This document shows positions 1 through 12,200 of a stretch of DNA of 64,000 nucleotides, piece after piece. This DNA comes from Anseranas semipalmata. Its lineage: Eukaryota; Chordata; Aves; Anseriformes; Anseranatidae. Under the pieces are notes generated by a model. It made no database searches, was not told the origin of the DNA, and saw only the letters and a list, made by a program, of their open reading frames with translations. The stretch is from contig VXAA01006453.1 of the NCBI GenBank assembly GCA_013399115.1, positions 480,164 to 544,163 of the forward strand, in the 5' to 3' direction. The position numbers and the translations under genes are program-made. Every line of letters begins with the position of its first letter. The first letter of the stretch is position 1.

Positions 1-757
1 AACACGTTAGACAATCCTATGTTCATAATCTTTTCTTTCTGGGGGGTAGGGGGACACAATTCCAGTGTTGCCCCTGAATTCTCTCAAACAGCACAAAACA
101 GCTTCCCATCCCTCCCTGTGCCTAGTAGGCTGCTGCCACCACAGCAGCTCTACTCACTGCAGCTCATAAAGCTAAAATCTACACTAGGAATCATGGCCAT
201 ACGAAAATCTAGAGCCCTCCCCCAGGCCCATCCCATTTGAGCCGTGAGATGCTGTATTTAACTGTGGGGAAAAAAACAAAACTTCAGTTTAAGTACAGAA
301 GATGATGATTTGGGAAGCTTGAGTGCAGCTCTGACAACCTCTGAAGGCAACATGACTCCATGGCCCAACTCAATTCAGCCTGAGAACCATTTCTTTAAAA
401 TACAGCTCATGGAAAAGAGTTATCCCACCTGTTATGAGGATTCCTGGTTTTGGTGTACACAGCAGTACTGAGGTTTTTGCCTTGGCTACCACAAGCTGTG
501 GTTTCACTTTTTTACTTTAGTGGTTTTTCTCAGTGAGCCTTGCACCCTAGCTGCCAGGTAAAAATGCCACAGCCCAAGCTTCCTTGCAGGTGCCAAATGC
601 CAGCAAGCAAACAGGAAGATACAAGCAACAACTGCAGTTTTAAGTTGGGTAAACGGGCCAGGTCACCTGAAAAGATTAAGCACTCTGAACAGGACATGTC
701 CTCCCCATGCCCCTACAGTTATCAAATAGGTATTTGTTGAAGCCACTCCCACAGTAC
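1..757 (-). other. SMOC1: SMOC1 intron 4, 5' part
   Basis: This is the start of the intron after exon 4 in transcript order. It begins with GTACTG at 757-752 and runs off the window edge. Short open frames here show no domain or motif I recognise. No repeat or RNA gene was seen. Confidence 0.8.
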
Positions 758-857
758 CTGAACATACAGGAGTTTTGTTCTGTACAGAAGAGCCGCTAAT
801 AGGTTTGCCATCAGGTGTCACACACCAGCAGTATCCCGTGTAGGTATGGCACTGCAC
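758..857 (-). CDS. SMOC1: SMOC1 exon 4: thyroglobulin domain 1, C-half
   Basis: This 100-base exon starts in phase 0 after ATCAAACAG and ends one base into a Gly codon at TCAG|GTACTG. It encodes 33 complete residues starting VQCHTYTGYCWCV and ending KTPVCS. It carries the diagnostic QC and CWCV motifs of thyroglobulin type-1 domains and the final cysteine of that domain, so domain 1 is complete across exons 3 and 4. An NKT sequon is present, but the following Pro makes glycosylation doubtful. The donor (GTACTG) is the weakest of the three visible donors because position +4 is C and +5 is T. Reading through it would add about 30 residues before a stop. The residues are close to identical to human SMOC1 in my recollection. 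Confidence 0.96.
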
Positions 858-2653
858 CTGTTTGATAAAACAAAGAGCAGGCATTTCATTTCTCACTCTA
901 TCACCCAGCACTACTATTATAACCCAGCATCTCAATGGAAGTCCCAACCCAGAAGCATCACAAAGAAATGCTTCAGAGCAAGGAGGTCACACGGAAGAGT
1001 ATCTTTGATTTTGGTGGACATGTTTTTTGACAAAGACTTTCTCCTTCCACCTCCCTCCCCAAAGAAAGGTTATTTCTCCTACTCCAACTCCTTTAGCTGC
1101 AATTCAGGAGGCAAAGGAAGTTACAGACACTCAGCTGCGAACACTTCAGTTTGGGTATGCAGCAGTCATGTCTCAGCTCATTCCACCCTTTGCTAAATCC
1201 TGTTTACTATTCACCATTAAATAATTTCTCCTTGGAGTCCCACTGCATCCCAGATGGAATGAGGAAAGGCCACCTCAGCCCATTTCCACAGCCACTGCTT
1301 GAGAACAGTGTTCTGTGGGCGATGCAAGAGCATTTTGTTCAGTAAACATGGCTAGAAAAATGCAACACTTGACTTGTTATGTTAACAAACCTTCTCCAAA
1401 TAGATTTGAGCTCTCTCCTGTTACTATGTCAACTCAGGCAGTAGTAGCAAGATGCTTGCTCTTTGTGTATTGACAAGAACTTAAGAACATTTGATGAAGG
1501 CTGTAATGAGCCAAAAGGTACACAGCATAGGATTTAATTTGCTCAAGTTTAAAGCTCTGCATCTGAACTTAACAGCTAGAATTGCCCAGTTCTTTCCATC
1601 ACTATGGAAGCACACCAGAATGACTAGATCAGATGCGGACCTCTAAAGTAATAAGTGAGAAATCCTGATCTAGCAGACTGGTCTTAGTGATGTCTATGCA
1701 GATATTAGTTCAGTGGCACTACAGTTTCATATAGCTTAATAAATCTAATTACAGCTTTTGCCTCAGCTTTCAGAAAGTGATCAGCACTTGGATGAAATTC
1801 TGGATGTCTTCTGACTTCCCTTGAGACAAAAGTAAATAATCTTCATACGGACATCTGTGTAAATACTATCAGTTTCCAAAACCCTTCCTAGCAAACACAC
1901 TTTCACTTGTGGCCGAGTTTGCACATCAGTAATACCAGCACCTGGAAATGGTATAGAAATGACTACACTACTACAGGGTAGAGATGGCTCCATCACACAG
2001 CTTTGATGAAAGCCATGACATGAAATCGTTTCAGAAACTGCTTTTTTATTTTGCTTTCAAACTGAATTCGGTCTATTCTCTAGTTTTTCTAAGGAAGCTC
2101 ATTGAAGCTGATTTCCCATTCCAGACCTCTCCCCAGAGAACTGGAGAGCGATGGGGTGTTTGTACCATTCGCTCCCTTAGGGATCCTTCAGAACTAGAGT
2201 AGTTATTCCCCCTTGCTGACAGCTGGCTCTGATTCCCTAAGGTAGCAGAGTTTGTTCAGAGACTTAACGATGGTCTTTTTAAAAGGCTTTGAGTATCACA
2301 TAAAACATGATCTAAGAGCAATTATAAACACAGTACCATGTGTTTATCTTGGATTTTACTAAAGCACAAAGCAATCATTTTGCCTCAAGCAAACTCACAT
2401 TTAACAGCCAAAATCAACAGTAATCTCATGTACCCACATTACTAGAGTCACTGTCACTGCTATCTGCACGCTTTTTTTTATTCCCTCAATATACCACAAA
2501 ATTGATTACAAATTACTCAAAAGCGCTATGAATATAATTAGCAATAGTCAAGTTGCAAAATATTTCTTGTTGCTCAGTCTAATCAATGGCACATTCAAGA
2601 CATGTGATAGAAACATTTGGATTTTTTTTGCGTTTAGCTTTTATAAAAAAGAT

Positions 2654-2680
2654 AAAGATAAAAGCAAAGCTTTTATCTTT
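2654..2680. repeat. Perfect 12-bp inverted repeat
   Basis: AAAGATAAAAGC (2654-2665) and GCTTTTATCTTT (2669-2680) are exact reverse complements with a 3-base AAA spacer. Each arm holds a GATA-factor core, AGATAA. A further AGATAA precedes the left arm at 2650-2655. Confidence 0.9.
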
Positions 2681-5648
2681 GCTGATTGCACACACATTAC
2701 TGCATTCCCGACAGCACAAGAAGCTGTCTTTACATTTGTCTTTACATTAACTGTAAAAATCATACCCAGAGATGAAGTCAAATTCCAGGATAGTGTCCCG
2801 AATTTGTAGGACAAGACCATTCCATGTTACAGACTAACACTTTTCTTCTGTAATGTAATTTGGACCACTTTTTCAGAATACTACAACATTTGGATTCAAG
2901 TGTTTTCCAACAAAAATACATTGTGCATTGTTTTTACATAAATATATATATATTTCTATTTATTTTTTGCAGTAGTACGTAAAAATGTGAGTGCATCACC
3001 TACTTCAGGAACTCCTAATGTATCCAGCATTTAAATAAAATTCAAGTGTTAGTGACTTGAAAGTTCTTTAGCCAAACCTTCATAAAATAGCAAAGTTGAT
3101 GGCAGAGGAGTCCAAGAAATGTATTGACAAATTGAGGATAACTAAAAGCATATTATGCAACTCATCCCAATGGAAAGCTACCAGTTACATACCACTTACT
3201 TATACCATTTAAAGCACATTACAACAATAAAGGCAAAGTAATTTTGTGAATAACTAAACTAACGAAGTTTGTTCTTCTCTGGACTGGTATCCCAAGGCAC
3301 CTTTCCCACCCCATCATAAAAACAAAAAACCACAACTGAACAACAACAACAAAATCTCAGATTCACACCAACCACATGTTCTACTGCAGCACCAAAGGAC
3401 TTCCCTACTACGGATAATAGGAACAATGAAATCTCAGCCCTTATCTTTTCGTTCTTAAAGAGGAGACAACTACCCATGAAGAACAGACACTTCAGAAACC
3501 TCAAAAAATCACTGCAATTGGCTTTCCTGAACATTTTCATGTCGAGAGATGCTACCTTTCACCATGATATCTGACCAGGTCTCTGCATATTTAGGTGTCA
3601 TAACAATATTGGCCTACAGACTACAGAGAATTTGCAATTTAGAGGTTGGTGAAAGAAAAAGTATACTTTTTATCAGTTACATAGTACTGCTATGGCTTTG
3701 AAAAATGTAAAGGTAATAGCTGATCTAGGACCTTTTCTAAGCATTGTGTGTAAACAGAATAAACTCTGTAAAGTGTGAACGATTCCAGAGCTCCCATAGT
3801 AGGGAATCTTGGAAATCCAGTTGTTTTTTGTTTTAAATTTTTCACATGGTATTATGCTCGAGTTTTTGTTTCTAAATCCCACCTGAATCTTCTGCCTGAA
3901 ATTCAACCTCAATCTAATCCCACTCCCATGGTAGCAAGATTTTTAAGTAGTCAGAAGAATAAAAGTGGCACCTGCTTACTGCATGAATCTAACCTTCAGC
4001 TATTCAGTTTCTTACTGGGGTTATATCAAAATGCATTTGTTAAAGAGAGTGGGACTTTTTTCCCCCTCTCTCATTAGTCTTCTAAAGCTGACTATGCTTT
4101 GAGACAGAAAACAACATTATCAATTCTCCATACAAAATAAACTTCACTGCTAACCAAGTGCCAGCTAACAGAACACTCATTACTGCAGGAAAGGCTCATT
4201 ACAGGATTAGCTTGACATCTCAAATTGACATCCACCTGTCCAACAGCTGAACATTTTAAGTTACATAACATGGAATCAGAGAAATAAAACCTGCAAATCA
4301 TTTGAGGTCTTTCAGATTCCCCATTAACAGCAACAATTTCAAAAAAATCAAACTGCAGTTTAAAGCCCTGCAAGTACCTGCATCCCTGATTATGCAGGAG
4401 GACACCTTCTGTATTTCTGGGGTGAGAGATATGCCATCTCAACTGTACCTCAACTGAAGGATGAAAAGCATGAGGCACGAGCCCAACAATGCTCTGCTGC
4501 CCGCACCCAAATTAAGAGTGTGGCAGCAGCTCCTTATTCCCCCATGCTATTACAACGTGTGAAATCAAACAGCAGCTACCACACTAGCCACTGTCTGCAT
4601 GGCTAAACACCTGCCCTCATGTTCATTACAGTATGAAAACATTAAAACCACGGTCACTGGCAGACTCCCCTGCCTCGATTCCCGAGGCAAAAAGCTGCCT
4701 CTGTTTGGGTTTCTTCAGCATCTCACCAGCAATGCCAGAATCAGATTCCCAAACAGTCCAAAACTTAACAAGCAAGCTGCATCATCCCTTCACAACCATT
4801 TGGCAAAGGAGAATCAAGGGGCTGTTTCCAACATGGTTGTTTATCCTCACTCTAAGTGGTGGCATCTCTGCTCTGGTTTAAATGTCTTGCTGTACTGCTT
4901 AGACCCTGGACTGTGTCATCCTTTCTGCCAGGCAGAGTCGGCTGGCTATTGTCAGAAGCCTGCCTTTCCTTTACTGACAATTTCAAGGAGGAATCAGCCT
5001 ACAACTTAAGTTTGAGCTTCTTTGGAATTGCAACTCCTTAAATCATTCTTGCCACTTTTTCTGTTCCCTGCTCACATTTAATTCTTCCCAAATTATGTTG
5101 TGCAGACATATTCCCATATTCCCACCACAGCTTTATGCAGCAGCCACCTTCCTCACGCCTACGCACTGTTCAAGAAACGCTCCACAGGAATTTCATTATT
5201 AGTATATATAATCAGGGAAATAAGTGATTTGTGGCAGAAGCATCTCAGCCATGGTCAAGGGCATTCCCAGACACATTGCACAGGTATCACTTAGCTCAGG
5301 AGAGGGATCCCCAGCTAAAATTACACAGGCTCTTTCAAAAGCAAAAAGTGACCCTTAACATTAAGGATGAATGATGTTATACTGTCACTTTCTGTAAGGA
5401 TGCTCACTCCTGTTTTAAGAATCTTTTCCTTTACTCTCTTGACCAGTTCTTCCTTGAAGAAGTGTCATACACACACACAGTTGCTACCTCCTTACTCATC
5501 CATGGGTTATCCTTAGCTCAATATACAAATGCAATACAAAATAGGAGCTGGAGGAAGAAAGCAAGTGCGTAAGTAGCAGGCAAATCTGCAGAGCAGTATT
5601 CAGAGAGCTCTCCAGCTACAATCTTTTACAGGGATGTCTCCTAATTTG

Positions 5649-5686
<38 letters not shown>
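5649..5686 (+). repeat. A38 homopolymer
   Basis: A pure run of 38 adenines lies in SMOC1 intron 3. No recognisable retrotransposed sequence precedes it and no clear target-site duplication brackets it. The true length may differ because homopolymers are error-prone. Confidence 0.95.
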
Positions 5687-5690
<4 letters not shown>

Positions 5691-8600
5691 GAGCTATCTA
5701 CTAATTAAAGCCCAGATTCCTTATGAAGAAAGTTTCTTTAATCTAGCAAAACAGAGCGCGTTCTTTCCTTCTGAAAGGACAGGCCAAGTCCTTGAGAGCT
5801 CAGTCTTGCTAGAGTATGTGCACTGAATAATGGAATAAAACACAGCTACCAGGGAACATGGGGCACGTCTACGCAGTACCCTGCAGCACTGTACTGCATA
5901 AAGAAATGAGTTTCTAAGCCTGTCCAGCATCATGCTGCACCAGCCAAAGCAGAGGAACAAACACAGATCATGAAGGTGCACTGAAGGCTAGCAGATGGGG
6001 TTCCATGCTTATTTAGGAAGGTGTGTTTGTGGGACTTAAGAGAAAGCAGTACCTACAGCACTTTGTACAAAAATTAGTGTAGCACTGAATGAAGCTATTG
6101 CCCTGCACCATAACACACACTGCTTTTTCCAGATGTATGATCAGATGGTGGAGTGCTCTAGAAGCTGTCTGATGACAAAACTGGTCCGACAAAGCCAGAG
6201 CAGTTACTGGCCCCGTCATAAGACGACAGGTTTGCCTGATGCGCTCACGGCAGTCTCAGTGCTGCATCATAACTGCACCAGCAGCTACAGTTTTGAGAGC
6301 CCTGAACTCAAAGAAACTCTCCAAGGAGGCTATTGCTCTCAGCCACTTGCATGCAGACTTGCAAGAAAAAGAAACCAAAGCTAAACAGTGCAAAGAGGCG
6401 GCAAAATAGCAAGACACCACAAAAAGCCACACAAGACTACACCCCCAAAGCAGGGTTAAGATTATTCATGTTCATATTCATTTGTCTGAAACCGATTCTG
6501 TTTAAAACCTCAGCAACCTTTTCTAAAAGAACTGCTTGGGGGGAAAACTATGAAGAATGCAAGTCTCTCTCAGCCCATGGCAACAAGCCCAATGGCACTA
6601 GGCAGCAAAAGAAAGTGCGCAGATTACCCAATAGAGCCTGTTGTTTATGAAGAACAGATCACAGCAGGTTAAGTGCAGCATGGAAAGGGAATGGCATTTA
6701 TGCAAAATACAGCATAACAACAAAAAAGGAGAGAGCCAGTCTTGGGAACATAAACTGGTTTTAGTCATGTCCAATTCTGCACAACAGTGTGAGCTCAGTT
6801 TTGTACAGTTAATCAAATTACTCATATCAAACAAACATTCTTATGTTGTGAATAACCCAAATTTTATCTGCATGCTTATATTATTATTTGCTAATCGCAG
6901 AGAGCTTTTGTTATAGGAAGTAATATTCCTCACACAGAGACTGAAATACAAAGAAATAGCTCTACTCCATTTTCCAGAGCATCTCACCAGGTCTGCCCCC
7001 ATTTACAGTCACCCTATCGTGCCTTTAATGCCATCACCTCTTCCACGCTGCAAATTCATGCTACATTTTTAGATATACAAGCAGTGTTAAAATGGGGTTT
7101 GATAAGATCTTTGCAATACACGAACTCCCAAAATAAGGGAAGCAGCAGATATGGTGCATAGAAACAGTTATGAAAACCGAGGAACTGACAGGTGCCTGCT
7201 CCCCTTCGTGCAGCACACAACCCATTATAAGTAGCCCTGCCTAGGAAAATTGGACATCCAAGCAATGGAATTGGTGGCAACACTTCTTTTCAGTCTAGAT
7301 TTTGCAGACTATGAAAAGAGACAGTTTATAGGACTGCTTAATACACACAGGATATCTTTAACAGGTTCAATGCGGTCAAGGTCAAACAGCTTCTGTGAAC
7401 ACACTGTTACCACTACCAAAAACAGTTTCCAAACCTGCACTATTCCCGTCTTTCCCTCCCGCAAAACTTTCAAGAATTTCCAATAATGAATTAAACAAAA
7501 CCCCAGATATTTTGAAGTCTGATGGTGACGTCAGCCTGAACATCTACAGATTGCATCTACAAAGAAGTTCAGCTCCAGATCCGAGTGCTGTAACAATCAA
7601 GATATCTGATATTTTATGTATACGCATGCATCTTCCTTTTCCCTCTCAAGAGTTTCTTTTACCTAAAATATTTTTCCAGTAGAAGTCACATGGCAGGAAT
7701 GAAGTTGTTGAAAAAAATTCCCTAGCCAACTCTGAAATGCATGCACCTGATTAGATTCTGGTTTGGGATGGGGATCCAAAGTTGAAGATCATGGTGGATA
7801 TTCCTCCTAGAAACATCACTGAGAGATGCTGCTCTGTTCTAGAATTTCCAACCGAGATTTTGGAGTTTGGATGGAGCTACTTACTGGGTATTGAACCAGA
7901 ATAAACTAATAACAGCACAGATCTGATTTCTGCAAGGCCTCAGGCACTTCAAGAACTGGCCTACACAGCTCCTCTGCAGAGCAGAACCTGGGGGTGCCAA
8001 CTCTCTGCAAAAGAGATGCAGTATCCAAACTACCTCCACCAGACCAGATCTATTTGTGAGCTGCTGGAAGCAAAAGCTGTTTATACTGTTTACCAAAATT
8101 CTACTTTTTAATCGGGCTTTTAAAATCAAGTTAAATTAATTTGAACCAGAAGCTAAAAGCAATATTTGTCTCAAATGCAGATTGAAACCAGTTAGCTTCC
8201 TCGGCCATTGTTTTTCATTCACATCTTCAGCAGGGACAATGACCTTAAATGTTGCAATATAACTGATGAAGTGGGTTCCTGAGGTATGTGGAACACAGGG
8301 CGTTATGATCCAAGGAATGATATGAATTTCAGTTAATGCCAGTTACAAAGGGATCAGAGGCTTCCTTCCACATGCCAGGTAAAACAAAAGCATTTTAGTG
8401 TTCACAGATAGAATTAAATGGAGGAAGAATGTGAAATATTCTTTGGCAACCAGCTCAGAATACACAATTTCTGTAAGCAGTTTCATGCTGCTCCTCCACT
8501 GAAAATACTGGCAACCCACACTGGCCAGGGAATGTGCAGAAAAGAGGCCCAGCAATTGCTCCACAACCCAGACACCAGTACCAACCTACCAGATAAATCT

Positions 8601-9264
8601 GAAATAAAGCTTAAATCAACTGTACTCTCATTCCAGCTTATTAGGATAAAAACAAATTTGACCTGCACCCCCTACTTTACTCTCCATAAGGCTGATGGAC
8701 AGATGACAGACACTGAAAACTCAGCTTTCCTTCCCTCCTTCTTGAACTATGAAGTTCAACATGAAACAATTAGTTGGCCACTGTGCTAGGTTTTATAAAT
8801 ATTCCATTCCAGTGCCAACACAACCTGAGCAGCTCTGCACAAAATCAAATTTCAACAATTGTTTGAGACTGTAGTTAGATTGCAGGAAACTGCAGCTACA
8901 TCTCTTACCACACCTTCCCAAGATGGTCCACACTGCACAAAGATATGATGCTGCTCCAAAGAAGTATGCAAAGCTGACAGGATGGATAAAACTTTTCCCA
9001 CTTCACCATGAAAAAAACAAAATAAAACAAAAACACTCCCACACACCAGATAATGGAGGGTAAGGCTGAGAGGGAATACAGATTTTTGGTCGGTTATCAT
9101 AAAAAAATCTTTCCTCTCCTTCTCCCCAAGGCATTGCAAAGTGTTTGAAGCAGCCCCAAAGCTTTTTGTCTTTCTCATCTTTCTGAAGCCAATATTGATT
9201 CTATTTTGGATTTTTTTTTAACCTTCAAAAGACTTTGCAAACAACAATAACTAATGAATTCTCA

Positions 9265-9385
9265 GATTTCTCTGAGGCACAAGATGTCTAGAACAGTGCT
9301 AGACATAGGCAAGCTAAAGCAAAAATGTTGGATGATTTATCCAAGTTCACAAGGCAGAGGTCACCAGGGATGCAGAATTTGGGCT
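9265..9385 (-). mobile_element. Possible MIR-like SINE relic
   Basis: Read on the plus strand, TCTGAGGCACAAGATG and later CCAAGTTCACAAGGCAGAGG resemble the reverse complement of MIR (CTGAGGCACAGAGAGG and CCAAGGTCACACAGC-GGCAGAG). The segment between does not match well, so this may be chance. It abuts the CR1 copy. Confidence 0.28.
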
Positions 9386-9464
9386 TTTGGAGATCTGCAC
9401 CAAACTGAGCAGACATCATCCCTCTCCGACCTGCCAGGGAACTGCACGAGTTCATTTCTACCCT

Positions 9465-9616
9465 GCCTTGGTAATGCCCCATCACCAGAAGTGTTTGAGG
9501 TCAGGCTGAATGGGCCTTTGAGCGACCTAATCTAGTGAAAGATGTCCCTGCCCATGGCAGGGGGGTTGGACTAGATGAACTTTAAAGTCTCTTCCAACAC
9601 AAACCATTCTATGATT
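9465..9616 (+). mobile_element. CR1 LINE 3' end (5'-truncated copy)
   Basis: The sequence carries CR1 hallmarks in order: a stretch resembling GGTGTTCAAGGCCAGG, then CTAATCTAGTGAAAGATGTC, CCCTGCCCATGGCAGGGGGG, TTGGACTAGATGA, CTTTAAAG, TTCCAACACAAACC and the terminal ATTCTATGATT at 9606-9616. CR1 is the dominant non-LTR retrotransposon of birds and usually survives as short 3' ends (family knowledge). This one is about 150 bases, has no reverse-transcriptase segment, and lies in SMOC1 intron 3 opposite to transcription. Its 5' limit is approximate. Confidence 0.92.
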
Positions 9617-10185
9617 GGCAGATTACTCTTCCTCTCAAAGTCTCCTTCATGAGTGCTTTCCTTTTGCCACAACTACTCCAACTTCTTTGGAAGCCTGCAG
9701 GACCTCTCCCAGTTCAACTATGTGTAAAGGATGCTCAGTGACCAAGACTGACTACTGATTTCGCACATATAAGGCCAACCATAAGTCTCCTCTGCTACCC
9801 CTGCCCAGGACAACTGCTCTCAAGAGAAGCAACATTATGAAACAGTTTACCAACCCAGCACATCATTTAGTTCCAGGAAATAAATACTGAAGAATCAAAA
9901 CCCTAAACAAGTCTCATCACCTGTCTTCCAGACCCCCAGACCACAACTGGGCAAAGAACAGGAAACAAGAGTCTGTCACTAACAAGTGCCGTGCAGAGAG
10001 AAGCAGCTCAATAGGTCACTCTTTTTTTGCTGACATAGATGAAACACAGGTAAAAGCAGAGGAAGCTTGGCCCACCCTGTTCTGTGTGAGCCTCAATGAC
10101 CCGTTGAGCTCATCCTCAGAGAAAATTTGGCCTCCCCTGCAACTTCCAGCACAGAAAATTTATTTGTGCTACACTGGAGGTGGAT

Positions 10186-10225
10186 GTCATTACATATGTA
10201 TGTGCCTTAAGGTACATATGGTGAC
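10186..10225. repeat. Cruciform-like inverted repeat near exon 3
   Basis: CATATGTA (10193-10200) pairs with TACATATG (10213-10220) around a 12-base loop that contains the palindrome CCTTAAGG. Outside it, GTCA (10186-10189) and TGAC (10222-10225) also pair. It lies about 170 bases downstream of exon 3 in transcript order. Confidence 0.8.
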
Positions 10226-10396
10226 TGAGTCGAAGTTTCCCGTTGGTTAAACAAGTCCTCAGCTTTTAAAACCTTCACCTCAGTAACTGAGTCGGCCTGT
10301 GTACCTACACTGCCATCCTCACTTGGCTCACGCCTTAACAGTGAATCCCCTGCCACCACGGGGAGCCTGGCTGAAGGAAGCCAGTAGAAGTTTTAC

Positions 10397-10509
10397 CTGC
10401 GTGAATGATCCATCCTCGTTGCATTCTGGCACGAAGACTGCTTCCTGGGGCTTCTTTGCCTGTTCCAGTGCTTGAGCTCTCTCTAATCGACACTTGCTTT
10501 GGCCAGCAT
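10397..10509 (-). CDS. SMOC1: SMOC1 exon 3: thyroglobulin domain 1, N-half
   Basis: This 113-base exon supplies the last two bases of the split Asp codon and ends exactly on a codon boundary. The acceptor is TTTGTAG|AT with a strong pyrimidine tract and the donor is CAG|GTAAAA. It encodes 38 residues counting the split Asp: DAGQSKCRLE, then a helix rich in Ala, Glu and Gln (RAQALEQAKK), then the segment VFVPECNEDGSFTQ. The first two cysteines of the six-cysteine thyroglobulin type-1 fold (SKC and PEC) and the conserved PEC-x-x-DG-F pattern are present. The match to human SMOC1 is very close as I recall it, with one evident change (Asn for Gly after PEC). It sits 7.4 kb downstream of exon 2 and 9.5 kb upstream of exon 4 in transcript order. 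Confidence 0.96.
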
Positions 10510-12002
10510 CTACAAAGAGAGAAGCAAACCCCACTCAGATTGCAAATAACTATTTGGCCTCTTCAAAAACTACCAGACGCACCATGCAGCTGGGAAAAAA
10601 AGAAAAATACAAGGCATCAAAGACCATTACTTGTACATTTAAAAGGCAGCTATGGAGTTATCAGTGATGATCCCAAAGACAAATTCAAAGCTAGACAATC
10701 CAACTTTGAGCCAGTTAATGAAGAACTGCCTACTTTCCTCAGGCAGTACTATTTATGGTCATCCAAGAGCTGTGGAGGCTTCTTCCATGCTAGAGCACAA
10801 TATTCACAGAGTGAAAGGTCTTCCTGGAGGAAGTTGTGCTTGTGCTAGTATTAACAGCCTGAAACTGGATGGCTAAGCACAAAACAAGTAATTTAGGCCT
10901 AGCAGTGAGCAATGTGGAAGCAGGGATGGCCCCAGCAAAGCTTTTCTGAGCAACTCTCGCAGTTGGATGCCAAACTAACCAGTCACCCAACTAAACTTCC
11001 ACCTTCATGTGGCTCAGCCAAGGTAGACATGCCATTGCCCATGCCTTACTGAAATCCATCTTCCACCTCTAGTCCCAGCACTTACAGCTAGGTGTGCGTT
11101 ATATTTCCTCATATCAGGTCCTCTGCCGAAAGAAACAGTGCTCTACTAGCAGAGTTTGAAGGGGTTAAGAGCTCGGCTCTTCACTTATTCCAGATGAGGG
11201 CTGCATATGGCATGATCTTAACCCCTTCCAGGTCCAGCTCACTGTTACAGGGCATAGACCCAGAAAAGCCTAACACTGATGTGTCAAAGAGGAGAGTTCT
11301 GTCCTGCAGAGATACAGATCAACTTGGTGTTTACATTTAAAAACATGTCTAACGGTTCAATCTAGAAAGAAAAATAGCAAACATCTGCTTCCACAGGACT
11401 GACACAGAGACTAGCACCCCCTTCCTTTCCACATGAATCCACCAACTGGAAGATTTTCAGTGCAAAAACCACAAAATATGATCATCAGATCTTTTGGCAG
11501 CACCACAGAGAATAATCAAGTTTGAATCCCCATTCTACCAGGTACTGACATCACATTGGTTAAGAAAAAATTCTACTGGATCCCTGAAGAGCCAAAACTC
11601 TGCTTCACAGATCACTTGAACTTCAATAACAGCATCGTTAATGCTAGCACTGGATCCAAAAGCCAGGCTGGGTTCCCAGATCAACTGACTTTGCACTTCA
11701 TAGCTATAGAAGTGATTTCTACCTAAGCATGTCTTGATGTAGAAACAAATGACAATGCTGTAAATAGTTTTGATAAAAACAGACAAAAGCTTTCAAGATG
11801 AGTACTTTACACAATTGATGACTCAGACTAAGTTTCAGGTTTGATACAATTGTCTATGCAATTTCATTTTAAACATATCACACTAACACACTCCCCAAGT
11901 ATTTCACAAGTCTTCTGAAATTATGGAAATCAAGCTCCTGTTGTTTGGAAAAAAAAGTCATTATTCACAGCAATAGTATTCAGCACAGATACCCGTAGCT
12001 TA

Positions 12003-12200
12003 AGCACTGGGTTACAAAGCAAGAGTGCCTGCATCAATTGTGCCTCTGACCCACTGAGCGATGACCAGTCAGTTACCTCACCTCCCTGTGACCTTGTGTC
12101 CCTGCTGATCCTATGTAACTCTGATATTTAGCTTGTAATTTGTTTGCAGGGTGTTTGTACAATGCCCTTAGAACATGGGGATTTGATCTCAGGTGGACCT
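12003..12200 (+). mobile_element. Possible ancient amniote SINE relic
   Basis: The segment has a SINE-like layout. A tRNA-like part reads AGTCAGTTACCTCACCTCCC, similar to the MIR/CORE-SINE stretch after the B box. A tail follows with GTTTGTACAATGCCCTTAGA and ACATGGGGATTTGATCTCAG, similar to the tails of old amniote SINEs. Similarity is by eye and degraded. Family assignment is uncertain. Confidence 0.38.

Larger units (their letters stand above)
858..10396 (-). other. SMOC1: SMOC1 intron 3 (9.5 kb)
   Basis: The intron is bounded by GTAAAA at its 5' end (10396) and CAAACAG at its 3' end (858). It holds an opposite-strand CR1 3' end near 9.5 kb, a possible old SINE relic just beside it, a 38-base adenine tract at 5.65 kb, a short TA run near 2.95 kb, a CAA run near 3.34 kb and two notable inverted repeats (2654-2680 and 10186-10225). 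Open frames up to 136 codons occur, but none carries recognisable protein motifs or credible splice context, so I call no other gene here. Confidence 0.85.

Noticed and set aside
10405..10848. A 147-codon plus-strand frame overlapping exon 3
   Set aside because: It is antisense to a well-supported SMOC1 exon and lacks any recognised domain.
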